Part shown: positions 15,162 through 23,721 of the stretch, piece after piece
Layout of the letters: every line of letters begins with the position of its first letter
How positions within the stretch are numbered: the stretch's first letter is position 1
NCBI RefSeq assembly: GCF_046600735.1
Contig: NZ_JBJMAW010000004.1
Location: forward strand, 62,001 to 126,000
Direction: 5' to 3'
Origin: Novilysobacter_A longmucuonensis
GTDB taxonomy: Bacteria > Pseudomonadota > Gammaproteobacteria > Xanthomonadales > Xanthomonadaceae
Length of the DNA: 64,000 nucleotides
Notes under the pieces: generated by a model
The model's database searches: none
What the model saw: the letters and a program-made list of their open reading frames with translations, nothing else
Told to the model about the DNA's origin: nothing
Position numbers and translations under genes: made by a program

Positions 15162-16194
15162 TATTGATCTCCATCTGCAGCAGTGAATCGGTGCCAAGAT
15201 CGAGATGACCGTTGGCCAGGGTTTCCTCGAACCAGGCGATCGTCCGCCGCAGCCCTTCGTCCAGCGATACCTGTGGCGCCCAGCCCAGGCTCTGGCGCGC
15301 CAGCGTGATGTCCGGGCAGCGCCGGGTAGGGTCATCGACCGGCATCGGCCGATGTCTCAATTTGGATCGCGAGCCGGTCAGCTCGATGATGCGGGTCGAC
15401 AGTTGCAGCACCGTCACCTCGGACGGGTTGCCCAGGTTCACCGGCCCGGTGACCTCGGCAGGGCTGTCCATCAGCCGCACGATGCCTTCGATCAGGTCGT
15501 CGACGTAGCAGAACGAGCGGGTCTGGCTACCGTCGCCGTTGATCGTCATCGGTTCGTTCCTGAGCGCCTGCACGATCAGGTTCGACACCACGCGGCCGTC
15601 GTCGGCCTGCATCGACGGGCCGTAGGTGTTGAAGATGCGCGCGACCTTGATCTCGGTGCCGTGGACGCGGTGATAGTCGAAAAACGCCGCTTCAGCGCAG
15701 CGTTTTCCCTCGTCGTAACAGGCCCGCGGCCCGATCGAGCTGACCGAGCCGCGGTAGCTTTCCATCTGCGGATGCACTTCAGGCTCACCGTAGACCTCGC
15801 TGGTCGAGGACAGGAAGATCCGCGCCCCCGACTGTCGTGCCAGGTGCAGCATGTTCAACGAGCCATCGATGCAGGTCCGGATAGTCTTCTCCGGATCGGC
15901 CTGGTAGTGCAGAGGCGAGGCGCAGCACGCGAGATTGAAGATGCGGTCGGCGCGGAAGCCGGCCAGTTGCGCTTCATCGGGATTCACCACGTCCTGCTCG
16001 ATGAACTGGATCAGCCCGCGCCCGAGCAGCGGCCTCAGGTTGCGCATGCTTCCGGTGGCGAGATTGTCCATCGCCACCACTTCATAGCCGTCCTCGAGCA
16101 GTCGGGCGCAGAGATGGGAGCCCAGGAACCCGGCACCACCGGTCACCAGCGCTCGCTTGCCAGCACCATTTCGCTTCCCGTTCGATCCATCCAT
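15148..16194 (-). CDS. UDP-glucuronate decarboxylase-like SDR (UDP-xylose synthase type)
   Basis: A 348-residue extended SDR and first gene of the cassette. Key segments are GGAGFLGSHL (19-28), the UXS-type ACCASPLHYQADPEKTIRT, LSSTSEVYGEPEVHPQ and GPRACYDEGKRCAE (Tyr-160, Lys-164), followed by ARIFNTYGPSMQADDGRVVS. These closely match enzymes that convert UDP-glucuronate to UDP-xylose, so a pentose donor is expected; an epimerase specificity cannot be excluded. It is cytoplasmic with no membrane anchor. GGATCATTT precedes the ATG. A sigma-54-type promoter lies about 90 bases upstream. Confidence 0.9.
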   Translation of the reverse strand: MDGSNGKRNGAGKRALVTGGAGFLGSHLCARLLEDGYEVVAMDNLATGSMRNLRPLLGRGLIQFIEQDVVNPDEAQLAGFRADRIFNLACCASPLHYQADPEKTIRTCIDGSLNMLHLARQSGARIFLSSTSEVYGEPEVHPQMESYRGSVSSIGPRACYDEGKRCAEAAFFDYHRVHGTEIKVARIFNTYGPSMQADDGRVVSNLIVQALRNEPMTINGDGSQTRSFCYVDDLIEGIVRLMDSPAEVTGPVNLGNPSEVTVLQLSTRIIELTGSRSKLRHRPMPVDDPTRRCPDITLARQSLGWAPQVSLDEGLRRTIAWFEETLANGHLDLGTDSLLQMEINSGCN

Positions 16195-16234
16195 AAATGA
16201 TCCACGCGATAGGGCCGCTGTATCGGCCCGGCGC

Positions 16235-16257
16235 GGCACCTGAAGGATTCAGGTGCC
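16235..16257. promoter_or_regulatory. Perfect 10-bp inverted repeat in the cassette leader
   Basis: GGCACCTGAA and TTCAGGTGCC are separated by three bases. It lies within the predicted 5' untranslated RNA, about 10-35 bases after the inferred start site and 41 bases before the first ATG. It could be an RNA hairpin or an operator; no T-run follows, so it is not a standard terminator. Confidence 0.6.
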
Positions 16258-16279
16258 TGACGCCGCGATTGAAGAGGTC

Positions 16280-16294
16280 GCAAGTTCGGTGCCA
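16280..16294 (-). promoter_or_regulatory. Sigma-54 (RpoN) promoter for the glycan cassette
   Basis: The minus strand reads TGGCAC, five bases, then TTGC, giving the required GG-N10-GC spacing of -24/-12 promoters. The start site would be near 16268, about 74 bases before the first ATG. The match is to the core consensus TGGCAC-N5-TTGC with no mismatch. RpoN promoters require an enhancer-binding activator, none of which is encoded in the window. Confidence 0.75.
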
Positions 16295-16382
16295 GTTCCG
16301 CGCTGGTGGCTATACCTCCGCCAAACGCGAGCTTCAGCAGCAACCGGCCGAGCGGCGGCCGAAGCCCGCCCGGTGCGCGGCT

Positions 16383-16393
16383 GCAACTGTTGC
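16383..16393. promoter_or_regulatory. Short palindrome, possible upstream activator site
   Basis: GCAACTGTTGC is a perfect 5-1-5 palindrome about 90 bases upstream of the -24 element, a typical distance for an enhancer-binding protein site. Only one copy was noticed. The remaining sequence from 16295 to about 16570 shows no gene. Confidence 0.25.
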
Positions 16394-16578
16394 GCGGAGG
16401 ATGAAAGTCTTTCTGCTGATGCTGCCGAAGGCGGTGCCGTCGCGTAGAAGCGCCTTCAGAGTCGGGTTCTCCGCTCCAAGCGGGAGTGTGCTTCCATCGA
16501 CGGCAGCCGGGCACGACTAGCGGATATCACCGCGGTTTCACTTGGCCGCAACAGGCGCTCAAGCGAGGGCCGAACCAG

Positions 16579-16607
16579 TTGTCGCCGCCTTCACGCTGGG
16601 CTACACT
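16579..16607 (+). promoter_or_regulatory. Promoter of tRNA-Val
   Basis: TTGTCG (16579-16584) and TACACT (16602-16607) are spaced by 17 bases and followed by a GC-rich discriminator (GCGCGCC) typical of stable-RNA promoters. The start would be near 16614, leaving a leader of about 27 bases before the tRNA. Confidence 0.6.
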
Positions 16608-16640
16608 GCGCGCCCTCTCGCCGGGGTTACATCGGCGACC

Positions 16641-16715
16641 GGGCGGTTAGCTCAGCGGTAGAGCACTACCTTGACATGGTAGGGGTCACAGGTTCGAACC
16701 CTGTACCGCCCACCA
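16641..16715 (+). tRNA. tRNA-Val (anticodon GAC)
   Basis: A complete 75-base cloverleaf. The acceptor GGGCGGT pairs with ACCGCCC, the anticodon arm is CTACC-TTGACAT-GGTAG with anticodon GAC, the T loop is GGTTCGAACC, and the CCA end is encoded. A terminator follows 13 bases later, so it is a single-gene unit. Confidence 0.97.
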
Positions 16716-16728
16716 GTTTCAATCGGCG

Positions 16729-16759
16729 AACGGCGCGATCCCCAGGGTCGCGCCGTTTT
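16729..16759 (+). terminator. Terminator of tRNA-Val
   Basis: AACGGCGCGA and TCGCGCCGTT form a ten-base-pair stem with a nine-base loop, followed by TT. Confidence 0.8.
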
Positions 16760-16778
16760 GCTGTGGGCATCGCAAGAT

Positions 16779-17094
16779 GCGATCGCGGCCATGGGCCGCT
16801 ACTACAAAAGATCGCGACGGGCGTGGTGCGTGCCGCGAGGTTGTGTAGAGCCGAGCTTGCTCGGCTTCACGCCCGCCCGCGATTCCGTCACTGCCGTGGC
16901 GGTGCAGCGGAGCAAGCTCCGCTCTACAGAGCGCCGACGGGTCTTTGCCCCGACGGCTTTTCGTAGGAGCGGCCCATGGCCGCGAGCCCTTCGTTCAGAT
17001 CACGACAAGCCCGCTCGGGTGCGGGAAGGCCTAGGCGCGACCAGCGTTTCGCCAGCGCCGGGCGAAGAGCATCGCGGCCATGGGCCGCTCCTAC
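16779..17094. repeat. Cluster of family A and family B palindromic repeats
   Basis: The gap between tRNA-Val and uvrB holds a degenerate single family A copy (16779-16804), a family B pair (TAGAGCCGAGCTTGCTCGG at 16844, inverted variant ending 16927) and a family A variant pair (16963-16987 and 17070-17094). No gene is visible in 16760-17152. Confidence 0.8.
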
Positions 17095-17152
17095 AAAGAT
17101 CGTGCCGAGCGTGAGGTTTGCCGCGGCGTATTGCATCGAGCCGAACGCGGCA

Positions 17153-19219
<2,067 letters not shown>

Positions 19220-19382
19220 GGCGTTGCGCAATGCGGAGCTGCAGTCAGGCGACCACGCAGTCTAGCGAGCCGCCAGAGATGGGGGCGTCGCGGCGTTTTC
19301 CTACCCCGGTGGCACTGGCATTCCGATGCCGGTTCACCTGGTCTGGCGGCATGCTGGCCCCTGGTTCGAACGGAGTCGGCCC

Positions 19383-19928
19383 ATGCGAGGCAACACCAAG
19401 GGATTCACCCTGATCGAGGCGCTGGTGGCACTGCTGGTGACCGCGCTGCTGCTGGCGATCGCGGTGCCTGCCTGGAGCAACGCGACCTCGGCGGTGCACG
19501 CCGGCAAGGCGCGCCTGGCGATGGCCGAGACCGTGCTCGACGCGGTGCGGCACTCGGCCCTGACCGCCACCGAGGTCGTGGTGTGCTCCAGCAACGATCC
19601 CGGCGCGACGCAATGCAGCCGGAGCGTCGAATGGACCGACGGTTGGATCGCCTTCCCCGACATCAACGGCAACCGCGAACGCGACCCCAACGAGCCGCTG
19701 CTGCAGCGCCGGGGCGCACTGGAAGGCGGCGCCCGCCTGCGCAGCACCCCCGGACGCACCCGGCTGGTATTCCAGCCCAACGGCGGCAACGCCGGCTCCA
19801 ACGTGACCTTCACCCTGTGCGACAAGCGCGGCGTCGAAAAGGCGGTGACGCTGGTGCTGGCCAACGACGGGCGCGCCCGCAGCGGCACACCGACCGCGGC
19901 CGCCGCGCAGGATTGCGTGCGCAGTTGA
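19383..19928 (+). CDS. GspH/FimT-family pseudopilin (solitary)
   Basis: This 181-residue protein has a type IV prepilin leader, MRGNTKG then FTLIEALVALLVTALLLAIAVP, with processing expected after Gly-7 and Glu at position +5. The C-terminal GspH-type domain contains four cysteines that could form disulfides. GGAG sits seven bases before the ATG. It stands alone, divergent from uvrB and about 7 kb from the minor-pilin operon, so it is probably a minor pilin that primes pilus assembly in the inner membrane. Confidence 0.85.
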   Translation: MRGNTKGFTLIEALVALLVTALLLAIAVPAWSNATSAVHAGKARLAMAETVLDAVRHSALTATEVVVCSSNDPGATQCSRSVEWTDGWIAFPDINGNRERDPNEPLLQRRGALEGGARLRSTPGRTRLVFQPNGGNAGSNVTFTLCDKRGVEKAVTLVLANDGRARSGTPTAAAAQDCVRS

Positions 19929-20014
19929 CGCGGCGACTGCGTTCCAGCGCCCCGCCGATGGCGGGCGTAACACTCCCCCATACATCGTTGCACCCAGCAC
20001 ACGGCGAGCGTAAT

Positions 20015-20032
20015 GTTTTACACTGATAAAAC
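20015..20032. promoter_or_regulatory. Candidate operator of the MazEF-type pair
   Basis: GTTTTA, six bases, TAAAAC form a perfect AT-rich inverted repeat 20 bases ahead of the antitoxin ATG, within a locally AT-rich stretch. Toxin-antitoxin pairs usually autoregulate through such sites. An ATG at 20013 overlaps the palindrome, which argues that translation starts downstream at 20052. Confidence 0.5.
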
Positions 20033-20051
20033 TTCTGACGATGTAATCCTG

Positions 20052-20300
20052 ATGCCATTCACCGCCATCCTCCGCAAATCCGGCGGCTCCATCATTCTTT
20101 CGATCCCCAAGTCGATTGCGCAGAGCCTGGCGATCGAAGCCGGTTCGGCGGTCGAGCTTTCCGTCGACGGGCGCAAGCTTTCGGTCGTTCCGGCCCGCCG
20201 CAGCCTGGTGGACAGGTTGGCCGCCAGCCCCAGAACGCCTGCCGACTGGCACCGCGACGACGGGCTGGATGACGCACCGACCGGCCGCGAACTGCTGTGA
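20052..20300 (+). CDS. AbrB/MazE-family antitoxin
   Basis: An 82-residue swapped-hairpin AbrB-type DNA-binding protein beginning MPFTAILRKSGGSIILSIPK, with SIAQSLAIEAGSAVELSVDG completing the DNA-binding domain. The acidic C-terminal tail (DWHRDDGLDDAPTG) is the part expected to wrap and block the toxin. The stop overlaps the toxin start by four bases (GTGA). The start at 20052 is chosen because an earlier ATG lies in the palindromic operator; no clear ribosome binding site is seen, so a short or absent leader is possible. Confidence 0.9.
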   Translation: MPFTAILRKSGGSIILSIPKSIAQSLAIEAGSAVELSVDGRKLSVVPARRSLVDRLAASPRTPADWHRDDGLDDAPTGRELL

Positions 20301-20644
20301 GCCGAGGCATTCCACGGCGCGGCGATATCCTCGAACTGGACCTCAACCCGACGCAGGGTCGGGAGATCCGGGGGTCGCGACCGGTGCTGGTACTGTCGGC
20401 CGATGCCTTCAACACGGCATCGGGCCTGCTGCTGGTTGCGCCCATCACCCAAGGTGGCATGGCGTCGCGAGACACCGGGTTCAGCGTGACCCTGGCGGGC
20501 GCCGGCACCCGCACGCAGGGGGTTGTGTTGTGCGACCAGACCCGCACGGTGGACGCCCGCGCACGTACATTCAAGCGCGTCGAAAAGGCGCCTGCGCCGC
20601 TGGTCGAGGAAGCCTTGGACGCGGTGCGCGCCATCCTGGAATGA
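20297..20644 (+). CDS. MazF/ChpB-family endoribonuclease toxin, GTG start
   Basis: A 115-residue PemK/MazF fold protein with GIPRRGDILELDLNPTQGRE, then IRGSRPVLVLSADAFN, the substrate-loop region VAPITQGGMASRDTGFSV and GVVLCDQTRTVDARAR, all typical of sequence-specific mRNA interferases. The GTG start overlaps the antitoxin stop, giving coupled translation. The cleavage sequence cannot be predicted. Length and conserved segments are complete, so it looks functional. Confidence 0.92.
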   Translation: MSRGIPRRGDILELDLNPTQGREIRGSRPVLVLSADAFNTASGLLLVAPITQGGMASRDTGFSVTLAGAGTRTQGVVLCDQTRTVDARARTFKRVEKAPAPLVEEALDAVRAILE

Positions 20645-21073
20645 GTGTGCCCGGAGCTTCAACGCAGGCCACGGTGACTCGTTGATACAGAAGCCGGCAC
20701 CTTCAAGCTTCGATGCGACGGCAGAGCCGGATCACCAGCCTCTCCCGGATACGCGCCAAGCTGCGCAGCATTCCCGGGCACACCCACCCGGGAGGCCGCA
20801 CAGGTGTGTGTGCAAGCCGGTTGAGACCAACGTGGATACCCATCAGCCGCGCGTCGGCGCCCGCTTCTTCGACCGGCCCGACGACGCCACGCCAGCCGCC
20901 GTACACGCCCGCCCCCTTTGTAGGAGCGGCTTCAGCCGCGATCACGCAGCAACCCCGAAGCAAGCGAGACCCACCACTCGCTCCATCTCCTCCACCCGCG
21001 GCGCGTACGCAGCTCCCGGGGCGAGCCGCGCACGCACCGGGAACCGACCCCGACAGAGCCGCACCACCGTCCC
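20645..21073. other. Gene-free stretch with a single family A repeat
   Basis: No convincing gene was seen between the toxin and the tRNA-Asn terminator. One unpaired family A copy occurs at 20920-20945. Open frames here lack ribosome binding sites and recognisable motifs. Confidence 0.6.
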
Positions 21074-21108
21074 AAAAACGCGAAAGGCCCGCCTCGCGGC
21101 GGGCCTTT
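21074..21108 (-). terminator. Terminator of tRNA-Asn
   Basis: On the minus strand AAAGGCCCGCC, a four-base loop and GGCGGGCCTTT form an 11-base-pair stem, followed by CGCGTTTTT. It lies about 30 bases beyond the tRNA 3' end. Confidence 0.9.
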
Positions 21109-21138
21109 CGGCGGGATCACGACAGTGATCCGGTGTTC

Positions 21139-21215
21139 TGGCGCCCGAAGTTGGACTCGAACCAACGACCCCCTGATTAACAGTCAAGTGCTCTAACCAG
21201 CTGAGCTATTCGGGC
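21139..21215 (-). tRNA. tRNA-Asn (anticodon GTT)
   Basis: A complete 77-base cloverleaf. The acceptor GCCCGAA pairs with TTCGGGC, the discriminator is G and CCA is encoded; the anticodon loop is CTGTTAA with a CTTGA/TCAGG stem, and the T loop is GGTTCGAGTCC. It lies 57 bases downstream of the pilV stop on the same strand but has its own promoter. Confidence 0.97.
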
Positions 21216-21226
21216 GGGGGCCGCAT

Positions 21227-21255
21227 ATGATGCCGCCCTGCCGTAAATGCGTCAA
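21227..21255 (-). promoter_or_regulatory. Promoter of tRNA-Asn
   Basis: TTGACG (21255-21250) and CATCAT (21232-21227) are spaced by 17 bases. A GC-rich discriminator follows and the start would be near 21220, five bases before the tRNA. The promoter sits just past the 3' end of pilV. Confidence 0.65.
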
Positions 21256-21272
21256 CTGGAGAAACGCAGATC

Positions 21273-23711
21273 CTAGTCGCAGGCCAGCTCCCACACCGGT
21301 ACGCCGGCGCTGCAGGTTTGATAGGTCGCGCGAGTCTCCTGACGGGTACCGAAGTCCACGACGACTTCACTGATCTTGGGCGTGACCGCCGGGACGTCCT
21401 TGATCGGTGTGATCCTGGGGATTGTGAAACTAATCGCTTCGTCAAGCATGCCCGGGTTGGAAGTGTTGGAAGTGCTCGAATCAGCTTCAGCTACTACAAC
21501 GCCGTCCACCAATGCGCGCTCGAACTGGTAGGTCACGCACATGGGCCGTTCAACAATGGAAGTCGTCGGATTTTCACAGGGATTGTCAATCTCCTCGACA
21601 TCCTTGCTGTTGTAGCCGCCGAGCGAGACTTCAATGTTTTCGGTGGGCTCGGACGAGCAAGCGTATGGGTCACTCGAGCCATCCGTAGCGCGCGGTTGGC
21701 AGTTGCCCAAAGTAACAATCGCGGTCGGATCGTTGTTCTTGTCTGCGTCCGTTACGATCGATTTTCCTTGGACCTTGGGCAATATCCAGCTCATGGTGAA
21801 CTGGTTTGGCGCTGCGGCCAGCGCATAGCCTCGCATCGGGTTGGTTACGTCACCAAACAGCCTGGCGGTACTTGGATTTGGACTGGGAGTGTCCAGCCAC
21901 AATGGGCCGGCAGGGTGCTCGTCAGACAACCGCACGAACAACTGCTCATCCACTGCGAGGGCATTAGCCTCATCCGGATTGATCGCGCTGTATAGGGCCA
22001 GACCGGAATTGTGCGATCGAATGTTCGAGGCCGCAAAGTTGAGGTAATTGCGATCATCTCCCTCCATCGCCGATATTCCGTGGTCTGACGGCAACGCATC
22101 GCCGGCAACGACGGCACGCGGCGACCAGGACGAAATTTCCGTAGTGTTGATCGTCGCCATTGGCACATACGGCAGCACACACTGCGCTCGGCTCAGGTCA
22201 TCGGTAGGGGCGGGGTCGCACTCCTGCGCGACGGTTGTCAGTCGCCTGATCGCTTCAGCTTCAAGGTAATCGGCCATGAACACGCGCCCGTGCAGCCAAC
22301 GGGTCTCGCCTGAACGAATCGGAACATAGGCAGGACGGTTGAGACCCGCGTTTTCCTGTACGGCGGAGAAGTCGGTTCCGTTGCCTTCACCGCTCATCGA
22401 GCCTGTGGAGTAGAACAGACTGGAAACGGCCTCGTAGACATAGTTCTCGTAAGCCTCCGTTCCGCCCGGATCGAGTGTGGGCGACGTGGCCGAGTCGCTA
22501 TCCGGTACCGGTATGGCAGCGGTTGGATTGCCGTCCAATTCGCGGGTCGCCACCAGCGCGTTGTCCTGGATCTTCGGGTCCGCAGCGACCCGGAACACGC
22601 CATCGACACGGATCACTCGGCAGGCTTCGAGGTACTCGGCACCACCGCTGTTATCGACTGCAATGAAATTGTCGTTGTTGTCGAGACGATAATGCGCTGA
22701 AGTCTGCCCCGGCCATGGACTGAACTTGGGACCGCTTGCCCCTGCGGGGTCCTTGTGATCGCGGCAGCACACATCACACAGTTCGCTCTGGGTGACATCG
22801 GCCGGGCTCGAATTGACCGGGGTACTCGCCAGTTCCGGCGTTTTGTACGCGTTACCGTCCCAATACGTCGGCCGGAACCCCTGCGCGAGCAGGAACGACT
22901 GTAGGTAGTTGTTGCCCCCGGCGTCGAAACCGGAGGCGTCATTCCGGCACGAGCAGCCGACGATGGCAGTTTCAATGCGCTTGTTGAAGCGTGCGAATCC
23001 GTCCGGGGTGAATTCGTCGTGCGAGTAGGTCAGGACGTCGAAACGGGTGTCCGAGACATAAGTACCGTCCTCGCCGCCCTGCAACGTCGGCTTCGGATTG
23101 GTCGCTGCCGTCGCTTCGCCGTCAGCGCCACCGGTCGCAATGGGGATCATGCCCTCGGTCAGGGGACTTTCGCGGCGCACGATCGGGCGCAGACCGGCAT
23201 CGTCGTTCGGCTCCCGGTCAACGAGAACTTTCGAGGCATTGAGCGCCAGTGGGCTGACGTCGGTGGTCATGCTCAAGGTACGCGCAGCACCGCTAGCGTC
23301 GGTCCAGCCGACATTGATCACATGCCGGTTGAAGTAGGCCATGTTCCCCGGAGGGTTGGTGTCGGGGACGAAGCCACCCAGTCCCGCATTCGCCGTCTCG
23401 TCGTAGACGTACTGGGTCGACACCACGTTTCGGGTCAGCGTCGCCAGGCCCGCGGCGTCTGCCGTGGCAGCAATGCTGGCGGCGATTTCGGCGGCGTCAC
23501 CGACGGTGCCGGTGCGGATGCGGTCGAGCTCGCTGGACGCATAGGCCGCGACCTGGGAGCGCGCCTTCGCGTCGGCGCTGGAACGGGCCAACGCACCCTG
23601 CAGTGCCGTCAAGGCCAGCATGCCGGTGGCAAGCACGACCACCGCGATCATGACTTCCAGCAGTGTGAAGCCACGGGATCCGGTGGGGCGGCGCATGGAG
23701 ATCAGTGTCAT
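21273..23711 (-). CDS. pilV: PilV-like minor pilin with very large C-terminal region
   Basis: An 812-residue protein with a class III leader: SRG then FTLLEVMIAVVVLATGMLALTAL, with Glu at +5. The conserved PilV N-terminal part ends near SELDRIRTGTVGDAAEI. PilV proteins are usually well under 250 residues, so the following 650 or so residues are exceptional. That part is Asp/Asn/Pro-rich, has cysteine clusters (CSCRNDASG, CDVCCRDH) and no recognised domain. The start at 23711 has GAGG eight bases ahead; an ATG at 23717 does not. It is last in fimT-pilW-pilX-pilV. Much of the 3' half looks less GC-rich than its neighbours. A tip adhesin or PilY1-like role is possible but unproven. Confidence 0.85.
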   Translation of the reverse strand: MTLISMRRPTGSRGFTLLEVMIAVVVLATGMLALTALQGALARSSADAKARSQVAAYASSELDRIRTGTVGDAAEIAASIAATADAAGLATLTRNVVSTQYVYDETANAGLGGFVPDTNPPGNMAYFNRHVINVGWTDASGAARTLSMTTDVSPLALNASKVLVDREPNDDAGLRPIVRRESPLTEGMIPIATGGADGEATAATNPKPTLQGGEDGTYVSDTRFDVLTYSHDEFTPDGFARFNKRIETAIVGCSCRNDASGFDAGGNNYLQSFLLAQGFRPTYWDGNAYKTPELASTPVNSSPADVTQSELCDVCCRDHKDPAGASGPKFSPWPGQTSAHYRLDNNDNFIAVDNSGGAEYLEACRVIRVDGVFRVAADPKIQDNALVATRELDGNPTAAIPVPDSDSATSPTLDPGGTEAYENYVYEAVSSLFYSTGSMSGEGNGTDFSAVQENAGLNRPAYVPIRSGETRWLHGRVFMADYLEAEAIRRLTTVAQECDPAPTDDLSRAQCVLPYVPMATINTTEISSWSPRAVVAGDALPSDHGISAMEGDDRNYLNFAASNIRSHNSGLALYSAINPDEANALAVDEQLFVRLSDEHPAGPLWLDTPSPNPSTARLFGDVTNPMRGYALAAAPNQFTMSWILPKVQGKSIVTDADKNNDPTAIVTLGNCQPRATDGSSDPYACSSEPTENIEVSLGGYNSKDVEEIDNPCENPTTSIVERPMCVTYQFERALVDGVVVAEADSSTSNTSNPGMLDEAISFTIPRITPIKDVPAVTPKISEVVVDFGTRQETRATYQTCSAGVPVWELACD

Positions 23712-23721
23712 GGCCATTTCC

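Noticed and set aside
14004..15335. Longer version of the NAD epimerase beginning at 15335
   Set aside because: The extra 58 residues are the out-of-frame end of the preceding gene, while GTG 15161 has GGAG seven bases ahead.
20703..20963. Open frame of 86 codons on the minus strand between mazF and tRNA-Asn
   Set aside because: It starts within or beside a repeat, has no ribosome binding site and no recognisable motif.
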